Assembly (NCBI RefSeq): GCF_036323735.1
Contig: NC_086022.1
Coordinates: forward strand, 70,686,702 to 70,750,701
DNA from: Rattus norvegicus
Taxonomy: Eukaryota; Chordata; Mammalia; Rodentia; Muridae
Reading direction: 5' to 3'
Length of the DNA stretch: 64,000 bases
Position 1 is the stretch's first letter. The number at the start of each line of letters is the position of its first letter. Below, in pieces: positions 13,229 through 26,348 of the stretch. The notes below the pieces were generated by a model. It worked only from the letters and a program-made list of their open reading frames with translations, did no database searches and had not been told where the DNA came from. The translations under genes and the position numbers were made by a program.

Positions 13229-13655
13229 CATCTATACTTGTGCCTGGCACAGTGCCATGGGGGAGGAACAGGTTGGTATTCTTCTGATCTGATTATCCGC
13301 TGTGTACAGAGTGGTGCCACTTACATAACTTGAGCCAGAAGTGTACAGGGAGGACACAGAGTAGGATTGTCTTATTTGAATTCAGGGACCTAATGTGAAA
13401 TTGGAAAGAGTTATACAGTTTTCCATAACAACTTTATGATAGGGTCATGCCTGATGGAAACCTGTAGAGTCAGGGAGGTTCTCAGTTTTCCTCCACCTCT
13501 CTGCTCCTCCATATCTACCCTACTTCTGTAATAACCTATACACCCTTCCCCACCCCAGTTTTGTGGTCTTTCACCATTGTGTCGATGTGTAGAATGGAGG
13601 CCATGGAACAGAAGTATATCCTTTTAACTTCCTGGTACAGTGGAGGAGAGAAAGA

Positions 13656-13710
<55 letters not shown>

Positions 13711-15562
13711 GTTAAAGGAAAGACTATAATTTCAGTCTCCTGCAGAAACCTGTGTTTCTAATCATAGGAAGAACACTTAGAGTTGAAAGACTTCTACAAA
13801 GTTGGACAAGTCTGGGCAGTATCGATTTTTAGCAATTCATACAGAGGAGTAAGAAGTGAGGGGAAGAAGAAAGGGGGGAAAATGAGAAACATGTAAATTT
13901 GCCTGTGGGACAGTTTGTGCTTCTGTACTGCAAAAATGAGTGACTTTTCAAAGAAATCAGAGTTCAATTATTCTCCCCCTACAGGTTTAGCCAAGGTTTT
14001 GTACTTTCAAGTGCCTTGGTATTATGTAAACAATTAAAGCCCCAAAAATAATATTTGAACAATAGGTCATAATGAAACAACTTTGTTTAATTGCATGACA
14101 ATTCCAGCTCATTTAATTTTTAGATAAGTGGGGCAGGAAGGAGTAGCATCAATAGGGTATGGTCGCGTACCCTGTCTGTCAGTGATGGAGTTGAATGGCA
14201 GACTGTGAGGAAGCCTGTCTCATCTACGTACTTTGTATTACTTCCTCAAGCCGCTGACACTCCTAGGACAGCAGTCCTCTGAGTGCTTTGCCACGATCGT
14301 GTATTATAGTGGAAGGAATCAGTGTCATTTGCTGATTAATTCTCAGGGAGGAAGAAATCTGTGCCATACAAGATTTAATGTCTCCTGTCTCCTGACTTGA
14401 GGAGATAAATCTTTTTTTTCACTGGATCCCCACTGCATGTCCTGAAGTTCTCTAGACAACAGAGAAGACGCATACCCTTAAGACCTCACCTGAATTGCTT
14501 ACTGAACTCAAAAAGCTGCTAAAGTTGTTGGCTACTGTGGTGTGGACTTGAGTAGTGATTAAGATGCAGTTTCAGGTGGGGGTGGAGAAATGTTCCAAGG
14601 AGGTAGCCATGACCTCCAACGCTGAGGAGCTAGCTAGCCATCTGATCTAGAAACAAGAGGCTTAACCTGGCTCAGCACTGCAAGCTGGTCAAGATAAGAG
14701 GGGGACAGGCAGATCCCTGGAGTGACCTTGGGTGGCAGGAAGGTTAGCAAGGGAGATAACAAGAGTGTGAGAGACATTCTGATCCCAATCTCTTAGAGGA
14801 TTAGGCTGAAGAGGGGTCAGCTGAAGCTAGGACAGACAGCTGAGTAAACTGAGAAGGGCCCAGGTTCCCTTATCCTGGAGTCTGCTTGGCTGGCCAGAGT
14901 GCTGTCCTTAGGAAAGGAGCTCTGAAGGAGGAGCTAGGAGCCACTGACTTCAGACACAGGGAATCTCTGCTCTACCCTCTTCTTCCTGGCTCTTAAAGCT
15001 CAAAGAGTTTATTTTGCTTTTTAAAGAGATTTATAGAGGCTGGAAGAACTTGTTCTTTTCAAAAATAAATACCATAAAAAAAATGAAGGGTGAAAGTGTT
15101 ATCAAACTTGGGGGGGGTCGTAGCTGAATGAAAAAAGCAATTAAAAGAAGGACATGACTATTCCCAAAATATGCAGAAGATTTTTATTGTACATATAAGG
15201 GAGACCATAGTCAGAGACATCTGGAAAAGTTTTGAACTTGACCCTAAAAAGAGGGGACAGGAGCGGCCAGGAGGGTAAAAGTAGATAAAAGGACAGCATA
15301 GCAAAATGGCTGGATTTATAGGGGAGGGTAGCTGAGAAAAGGCAGCCCGGCCCCTGAGTTGGAGAAGTTAAGGGTAGAGGGTGAGTATGCTGGTCATGCC
15401 TTATAATAGGTAGGGACTAAGGAATGCTGGGTGAACCTGGCATCCAGGTCCACTTTGATATGTTAAATAAGCAACTCAGCTAGCCATTTGTCTCAGGACT
15501 GAGACCTAACAAAAGCCAGTAGCCCAAGTCACTTGTACTCAATAAGCCAATTAAAACAACTA
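13229..15562. other. non-coding DNA upstream of Moxd2, possible old LTR-like segment
   Basis: No supported gene. It contains the (GA)n run listed separately. The part from about 14,500 to 15,500 has mixed GC content and runs into the L1. It could be an older LTR or L1 5' region, but I do not recognise the family. Confidence 0.4.
13645..13709. repeat. (GA)n microsatellite
   Basis: A nearly pure AG dinucleotide run. It creates a spurious Arg/Glu frame at 13561-13761. Confidence 0.92.
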
Positions 15563-16424
15563 AATCAATAATAAAAAAGTAGACACATTTGTGCCCAGAG
15601 ATAAGGTTGTCCCACAGCCCTCCAGACCCGAAACCTGCCCAGAGAGGACTGGTCTTCAAGGAGTACTTGCTCTCACTCCTAAGATCACAGGCTCACAGGC
15701 CCACAGGAGGGACAAATTCCAGTCGGAGACAGTAAGATCAACTAACATCAGAGATAACCAGATGACCAGAGGAAAGCACAATAACCTAAGCAACAGAAAA
15801 CAGGAATACTTGGCATCATCAGAATCCAGGTCTCCCACCACAGCAAGCACTGGTTACCCCAACACAGGTCTACAGGAATGCTATCACACAGGCTTACAGG
15901 AGGGTCAAGCCACTGTCAGAAACAGCAAGACAAGCTAACACCAGACACAACCTTATGGTGAGAGGCAGGCAAGCACAAGAACCTAAGCAACAGAGACCAA
16001 GACTACTTGGCATCATAAGAGCCCAGTTCTCTCACCAAAGCAAATAACACTGGAAACACACTGAAAAAGCAAGATTTGGATTTAAAATCACATTTAATGA
16101 TGATGATAGAGGACTTTAAGAAGGGTATAAATAACTCACTTAAAGAAATATAGGAGAACACAGCTAAAGAAGTAGAAGCCTTTTAAGAGGAAACACAAAA
16201 ATCATTTAAAGAGTTACAGGAAAACACAACAAAGGAATCAATAATAAAAAAGTAGACACATTTGTGCCCAGAGATAAGGTTGTCCCACAGCCCTCCAGAC
16301 CCGAAACCTGCCCAGAGAGGACTGGTCTTCAAGGAGTACTTGCTCTCACTCCTAAGATCACAGGCTCACAGGCCCACAGGAGGGACAAATTCCAGTTGGA
16401 GACAGTAAGATCAACTAACATCAG
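15563..16424 (+). repeat. duplications in the L1 ORF1-proximal region
   Basis: A 189-bp segment at 15563-15751 recurs at 16236-16424, offset 673 bp, with one C/T difference seen near the right end. A more diverged tandem copy with a period of about 197 bp also lies between roughly 15,700 and 16,070 (the 'tacttggcatcat' words at 15807 and 16004). Confidence 0.85.
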
Positions 16425-19400
16425 GAATTGAACAAAACCATCCAGAATCTAAAAATGGAAATAGAAACAATAAAGAAATTGCAAACGGAGACAACCCTAG
16501 AGATATAAAACTTACAAAAGAGATCATAAGACATAGATACAAAAATCACCAGAAGAATACAAGAGATAAGAGAGAGAATCTCAGGGGCAGAAGACACCAT
16601 AGAAAACATTGACACAATCATCAAAGAAAATGCAAAATGCGAAAAGCTCCTAACCCAAAACAGCCCAGAAATCCAGGACACAATGAGAAGACCAACCATA
16701 AAATTATAGGTATAGAAGAGAGCTAAGATCCCCAAATTAAAGGGCCAGTAAATATCTTCAACAAAATTATAGAAGAAAACTTTCCTAACCTAAAGAAAGA
16801 GATGCCCATGAACATACAAGGAGCCTATAGAACTCCAAGTAGATTGGATCAGAAAAGAAATTCTCCTATCACATAATAGTCAAACCACTAAGTGCACAAA
16901 ACAAAGAAAGAATATTAAAAGCAGAAAGGGAAAAGGTCAAGTAATATATAAAGGGAGAATAATCAAAATTATACCAGCCTTCTCAACAGAGACTATGAAA
17001 GTGAGAAGATACCGGACAGATGTCATAAAAACCCTAAAAGAACACAAATGCCAGCCTAGGCTACTATCCAACAAAACTCTCTATTAACATAGATGGAGAA
17101 ACAAAGATATTCCAGGACAAAACCAAATTCACACAATATCTTTCTACAAATCCAGTCTTACAAAAGAAAATAGTTGGAAAACTCCAACACGTGGGGTGGG
17201 GAATAGACCCTCAAAAAAGGAAGAAATTAATTTTCTTTCAACGAATCCAAAGAAAATAGCCACATAAACATAATCCCACCTTTAACAACAAAAATAACAG
17301 AAAAAGATAATCACTATTCCTTAATATCTCTTTACAACAATGGACTCAATTCCCCAATAAAAAGACATAGACTAACAGAATGGATATGGAAAGAGGACCC
17401 AGTATTTTGCTGCCTAAAGAAAATACAACTCGGTGACAAAGACAGACACTGCCTCAGAGTAAAAGGATGAAAACAAATTTTCAAGCAAATGGTCCCAAGA
17501 AACAAGCTGTAGTAGCCATTTTAATACTGAATAAAATCAAATTTCAACCAAAAGTTATAAAAGAAAAGATAAGGAAGGACACATCATACTCATCAAAGGA
17601 AAAATCTACCAAGATGAACTCTCAATTATAAACATCTATGCTCCAAATGCAAGAGTACCCACATTCATAAAAGAAACTTCACTAAAGCTCAAAGCATATA
17701 TTACACCATACACAATAACAGTGGGAGACTTCATCACTCTACTATCATCAATGGACAGATAACAGAAAGTGAAACTAAATGGAGACACAGTGAAACTATC
17801 AGAAGTTATGAACCAAATGGATTTAACAGATAACTGTAGAACATTTTATCCTAAAACAAAAGAATATACCTTCTCAGCACCTTATGGTAGCTTCTCCAAA
17901 ACTGATCATATAATCAGTCACAAAGCAAGCCTCAACAGATACAAGGAGATTGAAATAATCCCATACATCCTATCAGATCACCACAGACTAAGGCTTATCT
18001 TCAATAACAGCAAAAATGACAGAAAGCCCACATACGCATGTAAGTTGAACAATGCTCTACTCAATGATAACTTGGTCAAAGAAGAAATAAAGAAAGAAAT
18101 TAAAGACTTTTTAGAATTTAATGAAAATGAAGGCACTACCCAAACTTATGGGACACAGTGAAAGCTGTGCTAAGAGGAAACCTAATAGCTTTGAGTGCTT
18201 CCAAAAAGAAACTGGAGAGAGCATACACTTGCAGCTTGACAGCACATCTGAAAGCTGTAGATCATAAAGAAGCAAATACACCCAAGAAGAATAGATTGCA
18301 GGAAATCATCAAACGCAGAGCTGAAATCAACCAAGTAGAAACAGAAAGGACTATGCAAAGAATCAAGAAAACCAGGAGCTGGTTCCTTGAGAAACTCAAC
18401 AAGATAAATAAATCCTTAGCCAGACTAAGCAGAGGGCACATAGACAGTATCCAAATTAGTAAAATCAGAAATGAAAAGGGAGACATAACAATAGAAACTG
18501 AGGAAATTCAAAACACTATCAGATCCTACTACAAAAGCCTATACTCAATAAAATTGGAACATCCAGATGAAATGGATAAGTTTTTTAGACAGATATCAGG
18601 TACTGAAGTTAAATCAGGACCAGATAAACCATCTAAACAGTCTCATACCCACTAAAGAAATAGAAACCATCATTAAAACTCTCCCAACCAAAAAATAAAA
18701 ATAAAAATAAAAAAAGGCCCAGGACCAGAAGAGTTTAGTACAGAATTCTATCAGACCTTCAAATACCAAATTATTCCACAAAACAAAAACAGAATGAACA
18801 ATACCCAATTCCTTCTATGAAGCCACAATTACACTTATACCTAAACCACACAAAGACCCAACAAAGAAAGAAAACTTCGGACCAATTTCCCTCATGAATA
18901 TCCATGCAAAAAACTCAGTAAAACTGAACCCAAAAACACATCAAAAGGATCATTCACCATGATCAAGTAGGCTGCATCCCAGGGATGCAGGGAATATATG
19001 GAAATCCATCAATGTAATCTATTATATAAACAAACTCAAAGGAAAAAGCCCAATACATGATCATCTCATTGGGTGCTAAGAAAACATTTGACAAAATTCA
19101 ACACCCCTTCATGATAAAAATTGGGAAAGATCAGGTATTCAAGGCTCATACCTAAACATATTAATAACCAATATACAGCAAACCAATAGCCAACATCAAA
19201 TTAAATGGAGAGAAACTTGAAGGAATCCCACTAAAATCAGGGACTAGACAAGGTGGCCCACTCCATTGCTATGTATTCAATATTGTACTTGAAGTCCCAG
19301 CCAGAGCAATTAGACAACAAAACGAGGGCAAAGGGATATAAGTTGGAAGGAAGAAATCAACATATCACCATTTGCAGATGATATGATAGTATACTTAAGT

Positions 19401-22375
19401 GACCCAAAACCTAGAGCACTCCAAACCTCATAAACACCTTCAGCAAAGTGGCTGTATATAAAATTAACTCAAACATATCAGTAGCTTTCCTCTACTCAAA
19501 GGATAAACATACTGAAAGAAATTATGGTAATGACACCCTTCACAATAGTCACAAATAATATAAAATACTTCGGTGTGACTTTAACCAAGCAAGTGAAAGA
19601 TCTGTATGACAAGAACTTCAGGTCTCTGAGGAAAGAAATCAAAAAAGACCTCAGGAAAGATCTCCCATGTTCTTGGATTGGCAGGATAAATGTAGTAAAA
19701 ATGGATATCCTGCCGAAAGCAATCTACAGATTCAATGCAAACCCCATCAAAATTCCAACTCAATTCTTAATAGAGTTAAAAAGAGCAATTTGCAAATTCA
19801 TTTGGAATAACAAAATACCCAGGATAGCCAAAACTATTCTTAACAATAAAAGACTTTCTGGGGAAAATCACCATCCCTGACCTCAAGCTGTATTACACAG
19901 CAATCGTGATAAAAACTGCATGGTAGAAACAGGCAGGTAGATCAATGGAATAGAATTGAAGACCCAGAAATGAACCGACATACCTATGGTCACTTGATCT
20001 TTGACAAAGAAGCTAAAACCATTCAGTGAAAAAAAAGACAGCATTTTCAACAATTGGTGCTGGTTCAACTGGAGGTCGGCATGTAGAAGAGTGCAAATCG
20101 ATCTATTCTTATCTCCTTGTACAAAGCTCAAATTCAAATGGATCAATGTCTTCCTCATAAAACCAGATACACTGAAACTAATAGAAGAAAACGTGGGGAA
20201 GAGCCATGAACAAATAGGCATAGGGGAAATTTCTTGAACAGAATACCAATCACTTATGCTCAAAGATCAAGAATCGACAAATGGGACCTCTTAAAATAGC
20301 GAAAATTCTGTAAGGCAAAGAAAGGCACTGTCAATAAGACAAAACAGCCACCAACAGACTGAGAAAATATTGTTACCAATCCTACATCTGATAGAGGACA
20401 GAGGGTTAATATCTAATATATACTAAGAGCTTAAGAAGTTAGATGCCAAAGAACCAAATAATTCTATTAAAAAATGGAGTACAGAGCTGAACAATTCTCA
20501 CCTGAGGAATAATGAAGGGCTGAGAAGCACATAAAAAAAGTTCGACATTTTTAGTCATCATGGAAATAAAAATCAAACAACCATAGTATTTCACTTTATA
20601 CCAGTAAGAATGGCTAAAATAAAACAAAAACAAAAACAAAAAAAAACTCTGGTGACAGTAGATGCTGGCAAGGATGTGGAGAAAAAGGGACACTTCCCCA
20701 TTGTTGGTGGGATTGTAAGTTGGTATAACCATTCTGGAAATCAGTCTGGTGGTTCCTCAGAAAACTGGACATAGTACTACCTCAGGACACAGCTATTCCA
20801 TTCCTGGGCATATACCCAAAAGAAACTCCAACATATAACAAAGACACATGCTCTGCTTTGTTCATATCAGCCTTATTTATAATAGCCAGAAGCTACAAAG
20901 AACCCAGATGCCCTTCAGTAGATGAGTGGATACAGAAAATGTGGTACATCTATACAATGGAGTACTACTCAGCTATTAAAAACAAGGTCTTTAGGAAATT
21001 CATAGGCGAATGGATGGAACTGGAAAATATCATCCTGAATGAGGTAACCCAATCACAGAAAACCACACATGGTATGCACTCACTGATAAGTTGATATTAG
21101 CCCCAAATCTCAGATTACCCATGATATAACCCACAGACCACATGAAGCTCAAGAAGAAGTACAACCAAAGTGAGGATGCTTCAATCCTTAGAAGAAGGAA
21201 CAAAAATGTTCATAGGAGGAGATATGGAGACAAAGTTTGGAGCAGACACTGAAGGAATAGCCATTCAGAGCCTGCCCCACATGGGGTTGCAGCCCATATA
21301 CAAACAGTCACCAAACCCAGACAATTTTGCTTGTTGCAGTAAAATTAAAATAAATGCTTCCTTTTATCATGCACTAGGTCCATCGCTGTAGTGCTCCATG
21401 ACATCTGTTTGATATTTTCATCTCAGTCAGCAGAGCATCTCACCCGCTTTGCTGCATCCCATATCACACTGCCAATGGCTACTCTGAGCCTGGCAACAAT
21501 CTCTCTACCCATCTAGTTCCCAAGGCGGGTTGCCACCATGCCAGACATACACATCCCGATTCTGTGATGGCCCAGTGTGTCCATCCACCACACACTCCCT
21601 TGAACTCAATTTAATCGCCACATGAAAGAGCACACAACACAATAACCTCTGATCCAATTGATAAGACGTAATTTCACACTTAGATAGACTCAGCTGGCTC
21701 ATCTAGCTACACAAAATCCTATACACATCCATCCCTTAAAAATACTCATAACCACTTGTAAATGTGCAGAGAGGAATCTTAACATCTGCCTCCATGTTCA
21801 CTCTGCTGCTCTCTCTCTCTGTGGCTCCAGCCTCCTCCGCCCCTCTCAAATTTTTCTCCTGCCCATTCTTCCTTCTCATCCAACGACAGGCCTCATTCTA
21901 CCTTGTACCTGCCTTCACCTGCATAATGACATCATCCTACAATTGCTGATGTGCATCCTGACAGGAGCCTGATATAGCTGTCTCCTGAGATGTTCTGCCA
22001 GAGAATGACAAATGTAGAGGCAAATGCTCTCAGTCAACCATTGAACTAAGAACGGGTTCCCCATTTGAAGAGTTAGAGAAAGGATTGAAAGAGTTGAAGG
22101 GATTTGCAACTCCATATGAACAACAATACCAACCAACCAGAGCTCCCAAACTACCATCCAAAGACTACACATAAACAGGCCCATGGTTCCAGCCGCATAT
22201 GTAGCAGAGGATGGCGTTGTTGGGCACCAAAAGGAGGAGGAGCCCTTAGTTGTGCCAAGGCTGGACCTCCCAGTGTAGGGGAATGTCAGGGCAGGGAGGT
22301 GGGAAGGGGTGGGTGGTTGGGTGGGGGAAAGGGGGTAACATATGAAATGTAAATAAAATGTATCCAATTAAAACA
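15563..22375 (+). mobile_element. L1 retrotransposon, nearly full length but inactive
   Basis: Order along the plus strand: a 5'/ORF1-proximal segment (15563-16424, with internal duplications), an ORF1-like body (about 16,430-17,210), ORF2 (about 17,560-21,095), then a G-rich 3' UTR ending in an A-rich tail near 22,375. ORF2 shows an endonuclease C-terminal frame (17769-18161, containing SDHHRLRL), a reverse-transcriptase FADD motif near 19,370, and the C-terminal block at 20858-21094. The frame is broken repeatedly (separate frames 18158-18655, 19524-19880, 20001-20237), so it cannot make ORF2 protein. Same strand as Trbv1, opposite to Moxd2. Confidence 0.9.
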
Positions 22376-23690
22376 AATTCTCAACTGAGGAATATCAAAT
22401 GGTTGAGAAGCACCTAAAGTAATGTTCAATATCCTTAGTCATCAGGGAAATAAAAATCAAAACAACCCTGAGAATCTACCTCACACCAGTCAGAATGGCT
22501 AAGATCAAAAACTCAGGTGACAGCAGATGCTGGTGAGGATGTGAAAAAATAGGTTCTACTCCTCCATTGTTGGTGGGATTGCAAGCTGGTACAACCACTC
22601 TGGAAATCAGTCTGGTGGTTCCTCAGAAAACTGGACATAGTACCACCTGAGGACCCAGCTATACCACTTCTCAGAAGCTCAAACATACAACAAGGACATA
22701 TGCTCTGCTTTGTTCATAATGGCCTTATTTATAGTAGCCAGAAGCTGGAAAGAACCCAAATGTCCTTCAATATAATAATGGATACAGAAAATGTGGTACA
22801 TTTACACAATGTAGTACTACTCACCTATTAAAAACAATGACTACATGAAATTCTTAGGCAAATGGACACAACTAGAAAATATTCTGAGTGAGTCACAAAA
22901 TCACACCAATGGTATGCACTAGCCGATAAATTGATATTAGCCCCAAAGCTCAGAATACCCAGGGAACAATTCACAGAGAAGAATTCTCAAGAAGGAAGAC
23001 CAAAATGTGAATGCTTCTGTCCTTCTTAGAAGGGTGAACCAAATACTCATGGCAGAAAATACAGGGAGAGAAAGTGGAGGAGGGACTGAAGGAAAGGTCA
23101 TCCAGGGGCTGCCCAACCTGGGGATCCATCCCATATACAGCCACCAACCCAGTCACTACTGCTGATGTCAAGAAGTGCTTGCTGACAGTAACCTAGTATA
23201 GATGTCTCCTGAGAGGCTCTGCCAGAGCCTCCCTCATACAAATGAGGATGCTTGCAGCTAACCATTGGACTGAGCACACAGACCCCAATGAAGGAGTTAG
23301 AGAAAGGACTGAAGAAGCTGAAGGGGTTTGCAACCACATAGGAAGAACAACAATACTAATCAACCAGAGCCCTAGAGCTCCCAGTGACTAAACCACCAAC
23401 CAAAGAGTACACATAGAGAGACCCATAGCTCCAGCTGCATATGTAGCAGAGGATGGCATTTTCTGGCATGAATAGGAGGAGAAGCTCTTGGTCCTATGAA
23501 GTCTTGTATCCCCAGTATAGGGGAATACCAGGGTGTTGTGGTGGGAATCCGTGGGTGGGAGTGGGTGCATCTTCACAGAAGCAGGGGTAGGGGTGGGGGT
23601 GGGTATGTGAGAGGGGGGAAAGGGGATAATGTTTGAAATGGAAAAACATAAAATATCTATTAAAATGCTATAGAATACTCCCAATTGTGA
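22376..23690 (+). mobile_element. second L1 3' end
   Basis: Restarts in L1 ORF2 (compare 22430-22860 with 20550-21000 of the preceding element), then a 3' UTR with the same G-rich tail seen at 22,100-22,370. It is 5'-truncated and degenerate, with no intact frame. Same orientation as the larger L1. Confidence 0.8.
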
Positions 23691-24400
23691 GGGAACTGGC
23701 AAGGGATGACTGTACAGGAGGGGATCTTTCAAGGAGTGGGAAATAGAATATCGTGTTACAAAAAGATCAAAGGGCAAATAGAACAAGAGAACTAAGAGGA
23801 ATGGGGAACAGGAGAACAGGATTGAGCAAGGGATCTGAAGAGTGGTAAGTAACACTAAAGGCCTTTTGAAAAGCTATGTGGAAACTCATTAATGTACAAG
23901 GTTCCCAAAACACATACATATGAAAAGGAGTTTAAATTGTATTACTGTATAATTGGGGAACCTTAACTAGACATCATATACTATAAAATAAAAACCCAGT
24001 ACTAGGGAAAAAAATAGAAACCCCATAGGAAAAACAGCAATATCAAACAACCTGACCCCCCAAAATTTCCAGGGACTAAACCACTAACCAAAGAGTACAC
24101 ACAGAAAGACCCATCGCTCCAGCTGCATGTGTAGCAGAGGATGGCCTTGTCGGGCATCAATGGGAGGAGAGGCCCTGGGTCGTCTGAAGGCTCAATGCCC
24201 CAGTGTAGGGGAATGCCAGTGTGGGGAAGTGGGAATGGGTGGGTGGGGGAGCACCCTCATAGAAGCAGGGGAAAGGAATATAGGATAGGGGGTTTCTGGA
24301 GGGGAACCTGGTAAAGGGGATAACATTAAAAATGTAAATGAAATATCCAATACTAAAAAAAATTTTAAATTTAAGAAATTAAAAAAATGTTAAAAATTAA
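23691..24400 (+). mobile_element. older L1 3' UTR plus another L1 3' tail
   Basis: 23,690-24,000 resembles the older L1 3' UTR also found at 38,250-38,600. 24,000-24,370 repeats the G-rich 3' UTR and A-rich tail of the preceding two elements. It appears to be a pile-up of truncated L1 copies. The boundaries are approximate. Confidence 0.6.
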
Positions 24401-25719
24401 AAAACAGAAAAGATTTACTCAGTGTAAACTGAACTTTCCAAGTCAGTCTTGAGGGTTGAAATGAGATGAAAATTTAGAGGACCAAGGATAAGCAATCTAG
24501 GTCAAAGTATGGTCTTGCCCTACATTGAGCCATCTCTAAGGTTTGTTAAAGCTGTGTAAAAACTCTTTTTAGGACACATGTTCGCACCCTGGCTGGTGCC
24601 TTTTCCTTCTTCCAGCATGCAGTCCTGGGGAAATTTCCCTTTCTTTGGGGTCTATTGTATGAATAACCTGGTGGTCAGATTGAAAGACACGAGGGAATCT
24701 TTAGAATGTCTTTATTTCTGCCAGGTATGTTACAGAACAAAACTCACTTTTATTTTCTACTTGCATTCTGGGAGTTAGATGGATGAGTATTCACTGGGTA
24801 CAGCCTAGTATAAACCCTGCGACAGCCTCTACATGTTCAGTTATATGGAGACATTTTACTCTCTTGAAAGAGCTTGAGAGTCAAACTCAAATCTATGAAA
24901 AAAAATCCTGTTTTCCATCCAGCCCTGCTCATGGAGTGACGACTCTGAGACTCATTATTTGTTAGGAAATGCCTGGGCCATAAGCTTCAGCTTGTTCTCG
25001 GACTCACTCTTACCTTACTTCTTAACTCATTATCTCTTTTGTTCTAACGTGGCTTTAGCTACATGGTGGCTTCCTCTCCTTGTCGTCTTACTCCCACCTC
25101 CTCAGCATTTTAGCTTGAATCCCTCTGTGTTCTAGCCCTTGAGTTTCTCTACCTGCTGATTTATGTCCTTTTCCTTGGTGTTCCAAGAGAATCTCTACTC
25201 GAGATCTATCCTGAGTGACTGCTTGCCTCTGCTCAGCTCCTATGCCTCTGACCTTCTTTGTGTTCTCAGGCGAATCTTCAGGGCCCTCTTCTCCTATTTC
25301 CCAGAATTCTCTATATCCCTGCTGAATGTCCCACCTATTTCCTGTGTCAGCTCATTGGCCATAAGCTTTTTTATTGACAGGTGACGCTCTACACCAATCA
25401 CTTCCAGGAATATCTGGCCACCACTTAGAAGATGCAGGGCCCAGTCACTGCACTCAGCTACGTAGTGAGTATACAGTGTGCAGGGGTGTGGATGAGAGAG
25501 CATGCTCAGACCACAGGAAAGGGTGCAACCCTTCAGCTTTAGGTTTTCACTCTAGAGGAAAGATGAGTTGAGATAGTCAGTTTCCTGAGGAAGTCACGCC
25601 CTTGGAACGTCAGGCCCAAGACTTAAGCTTCTGGTTGCCACTTTACTGGTTTGGATCCTCCTCTCTTGCCTGATGCCCTGCATGCCCTACACTCCTAGAG
25701 AGAACCCAGGGGCTCAAGG
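24401..25719. other. 5' flank of Trbv1
   Basis: Non-coding. Short frames at 24578-24778, 25163-25384 and nearby lack splice context. The proximal 150 bases before the Trbv1 ATG should hold its promoter. I see 'ggaacgtcagg' near 25,605 but not the full conserved TRBV decamer (AGTGACGTCA type), so no promoter element is called. Confidence 0.5.
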
Positions 25720-26309
25720 ATGTGGCAGTTTTGCATTCTGTGCCTCTGTGTACTCATGGCTTTTGTGACTACAGGTCAGATGGCAATTGAGGAATCCAGT
25801 GGGTGGAGGGAGGGAAAGAGAGGCCGGGATCTTTAGCTTAGTAAGCAGAGAAGCCACCCTTAAGTCTACGACAGTCACCTGGCAAAGCCACTCTCCCTGT
25901 TCAAGGCTTCTCACAGCCTTCTGTCTGCATTATTCATAGATTTTCTTCTTCAGGATGTAGTTGAGTTGGCTATACATAGGGTTCACTAGTTTCCCCCCTT
26001 TCATCTTGTTTCAGACCCCACAGTGACTTTTCTGGAACAAACACCAAGGTGGCGTCTGGTACCACGTGGTCAAGCTGCGAACCTGCGCTGCATCTTGAAG
26101 AATTCCCAGTATCCCTTTATGAGCTGGTATCAGCAGGATCTCCAAAAGCAACTACAGTGGCTGGTCACTCTGCGAAGTCCTGGGGACAAAGAGGTCAAAT
26201 CTCTTCCTGGTGTTGATTACCTGGCCACACGGGTCAGTGATACAGAGCTGAGGCTGCAAGTAGCCAACATGAGCCAGGGCAGAACTCTGTACTGCACCTG
26301 CAGTAGAGA
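25720..26309 (+). CDS. Trbv1: T-cell receptor beta variable segment 1 (germline V gene)
   Basis: Germline V segment of the T-cell receptor beta chain. Leader exon 25720-25774 starts at ATG, encodes a hydrophobic signal (MWQFCILCLCVLMAF...) and ends in phase 1 at a GTCAGA donor. The 240-bp intron closes with a pyrimidine tract and CAG. The V exon, 26015-26309, reads from DPTVTFLEQ with no stop. V-domain landmarks are present: first Cys in NLRCIL, Trp in SWYQQ, and second Cys in TLYCTCSR. An unusual extra Cys sits two residues after the second Cys. A recombination signal follows directly, so there is no constant region or stop of its own. It reads opposite to Moxd2 and the trypsin-like genes and is the only V segment found here. 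Structurally it looks functional. Confidence 0.93.
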
Positions 26310-26348
26310 CACAGTGGTTAACTCTGCTGGGGCATTGGAACAAAAACC
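26310..26348 (+). promoter_or_regulatory. 23-RSS of Trbv1
   Basis: Heptamer CACAGTG (26310-26316), 23-base spacer (26317-26339), nonamer ACAAAAACC (26340-26348). Both match the consensus and the spacer is exactly the 23 expected for a TCR beta V segment. RAG1/RAG2 would cut at 26309/26310. The quality implies the segment can rearrange. Confidence 0.95.

Noticed and set aside
17769..20263. Several open frames of 60-165 codons
   Set aside because: Pieces or antisense shadows of the broken L1 ORF2, not host genes.
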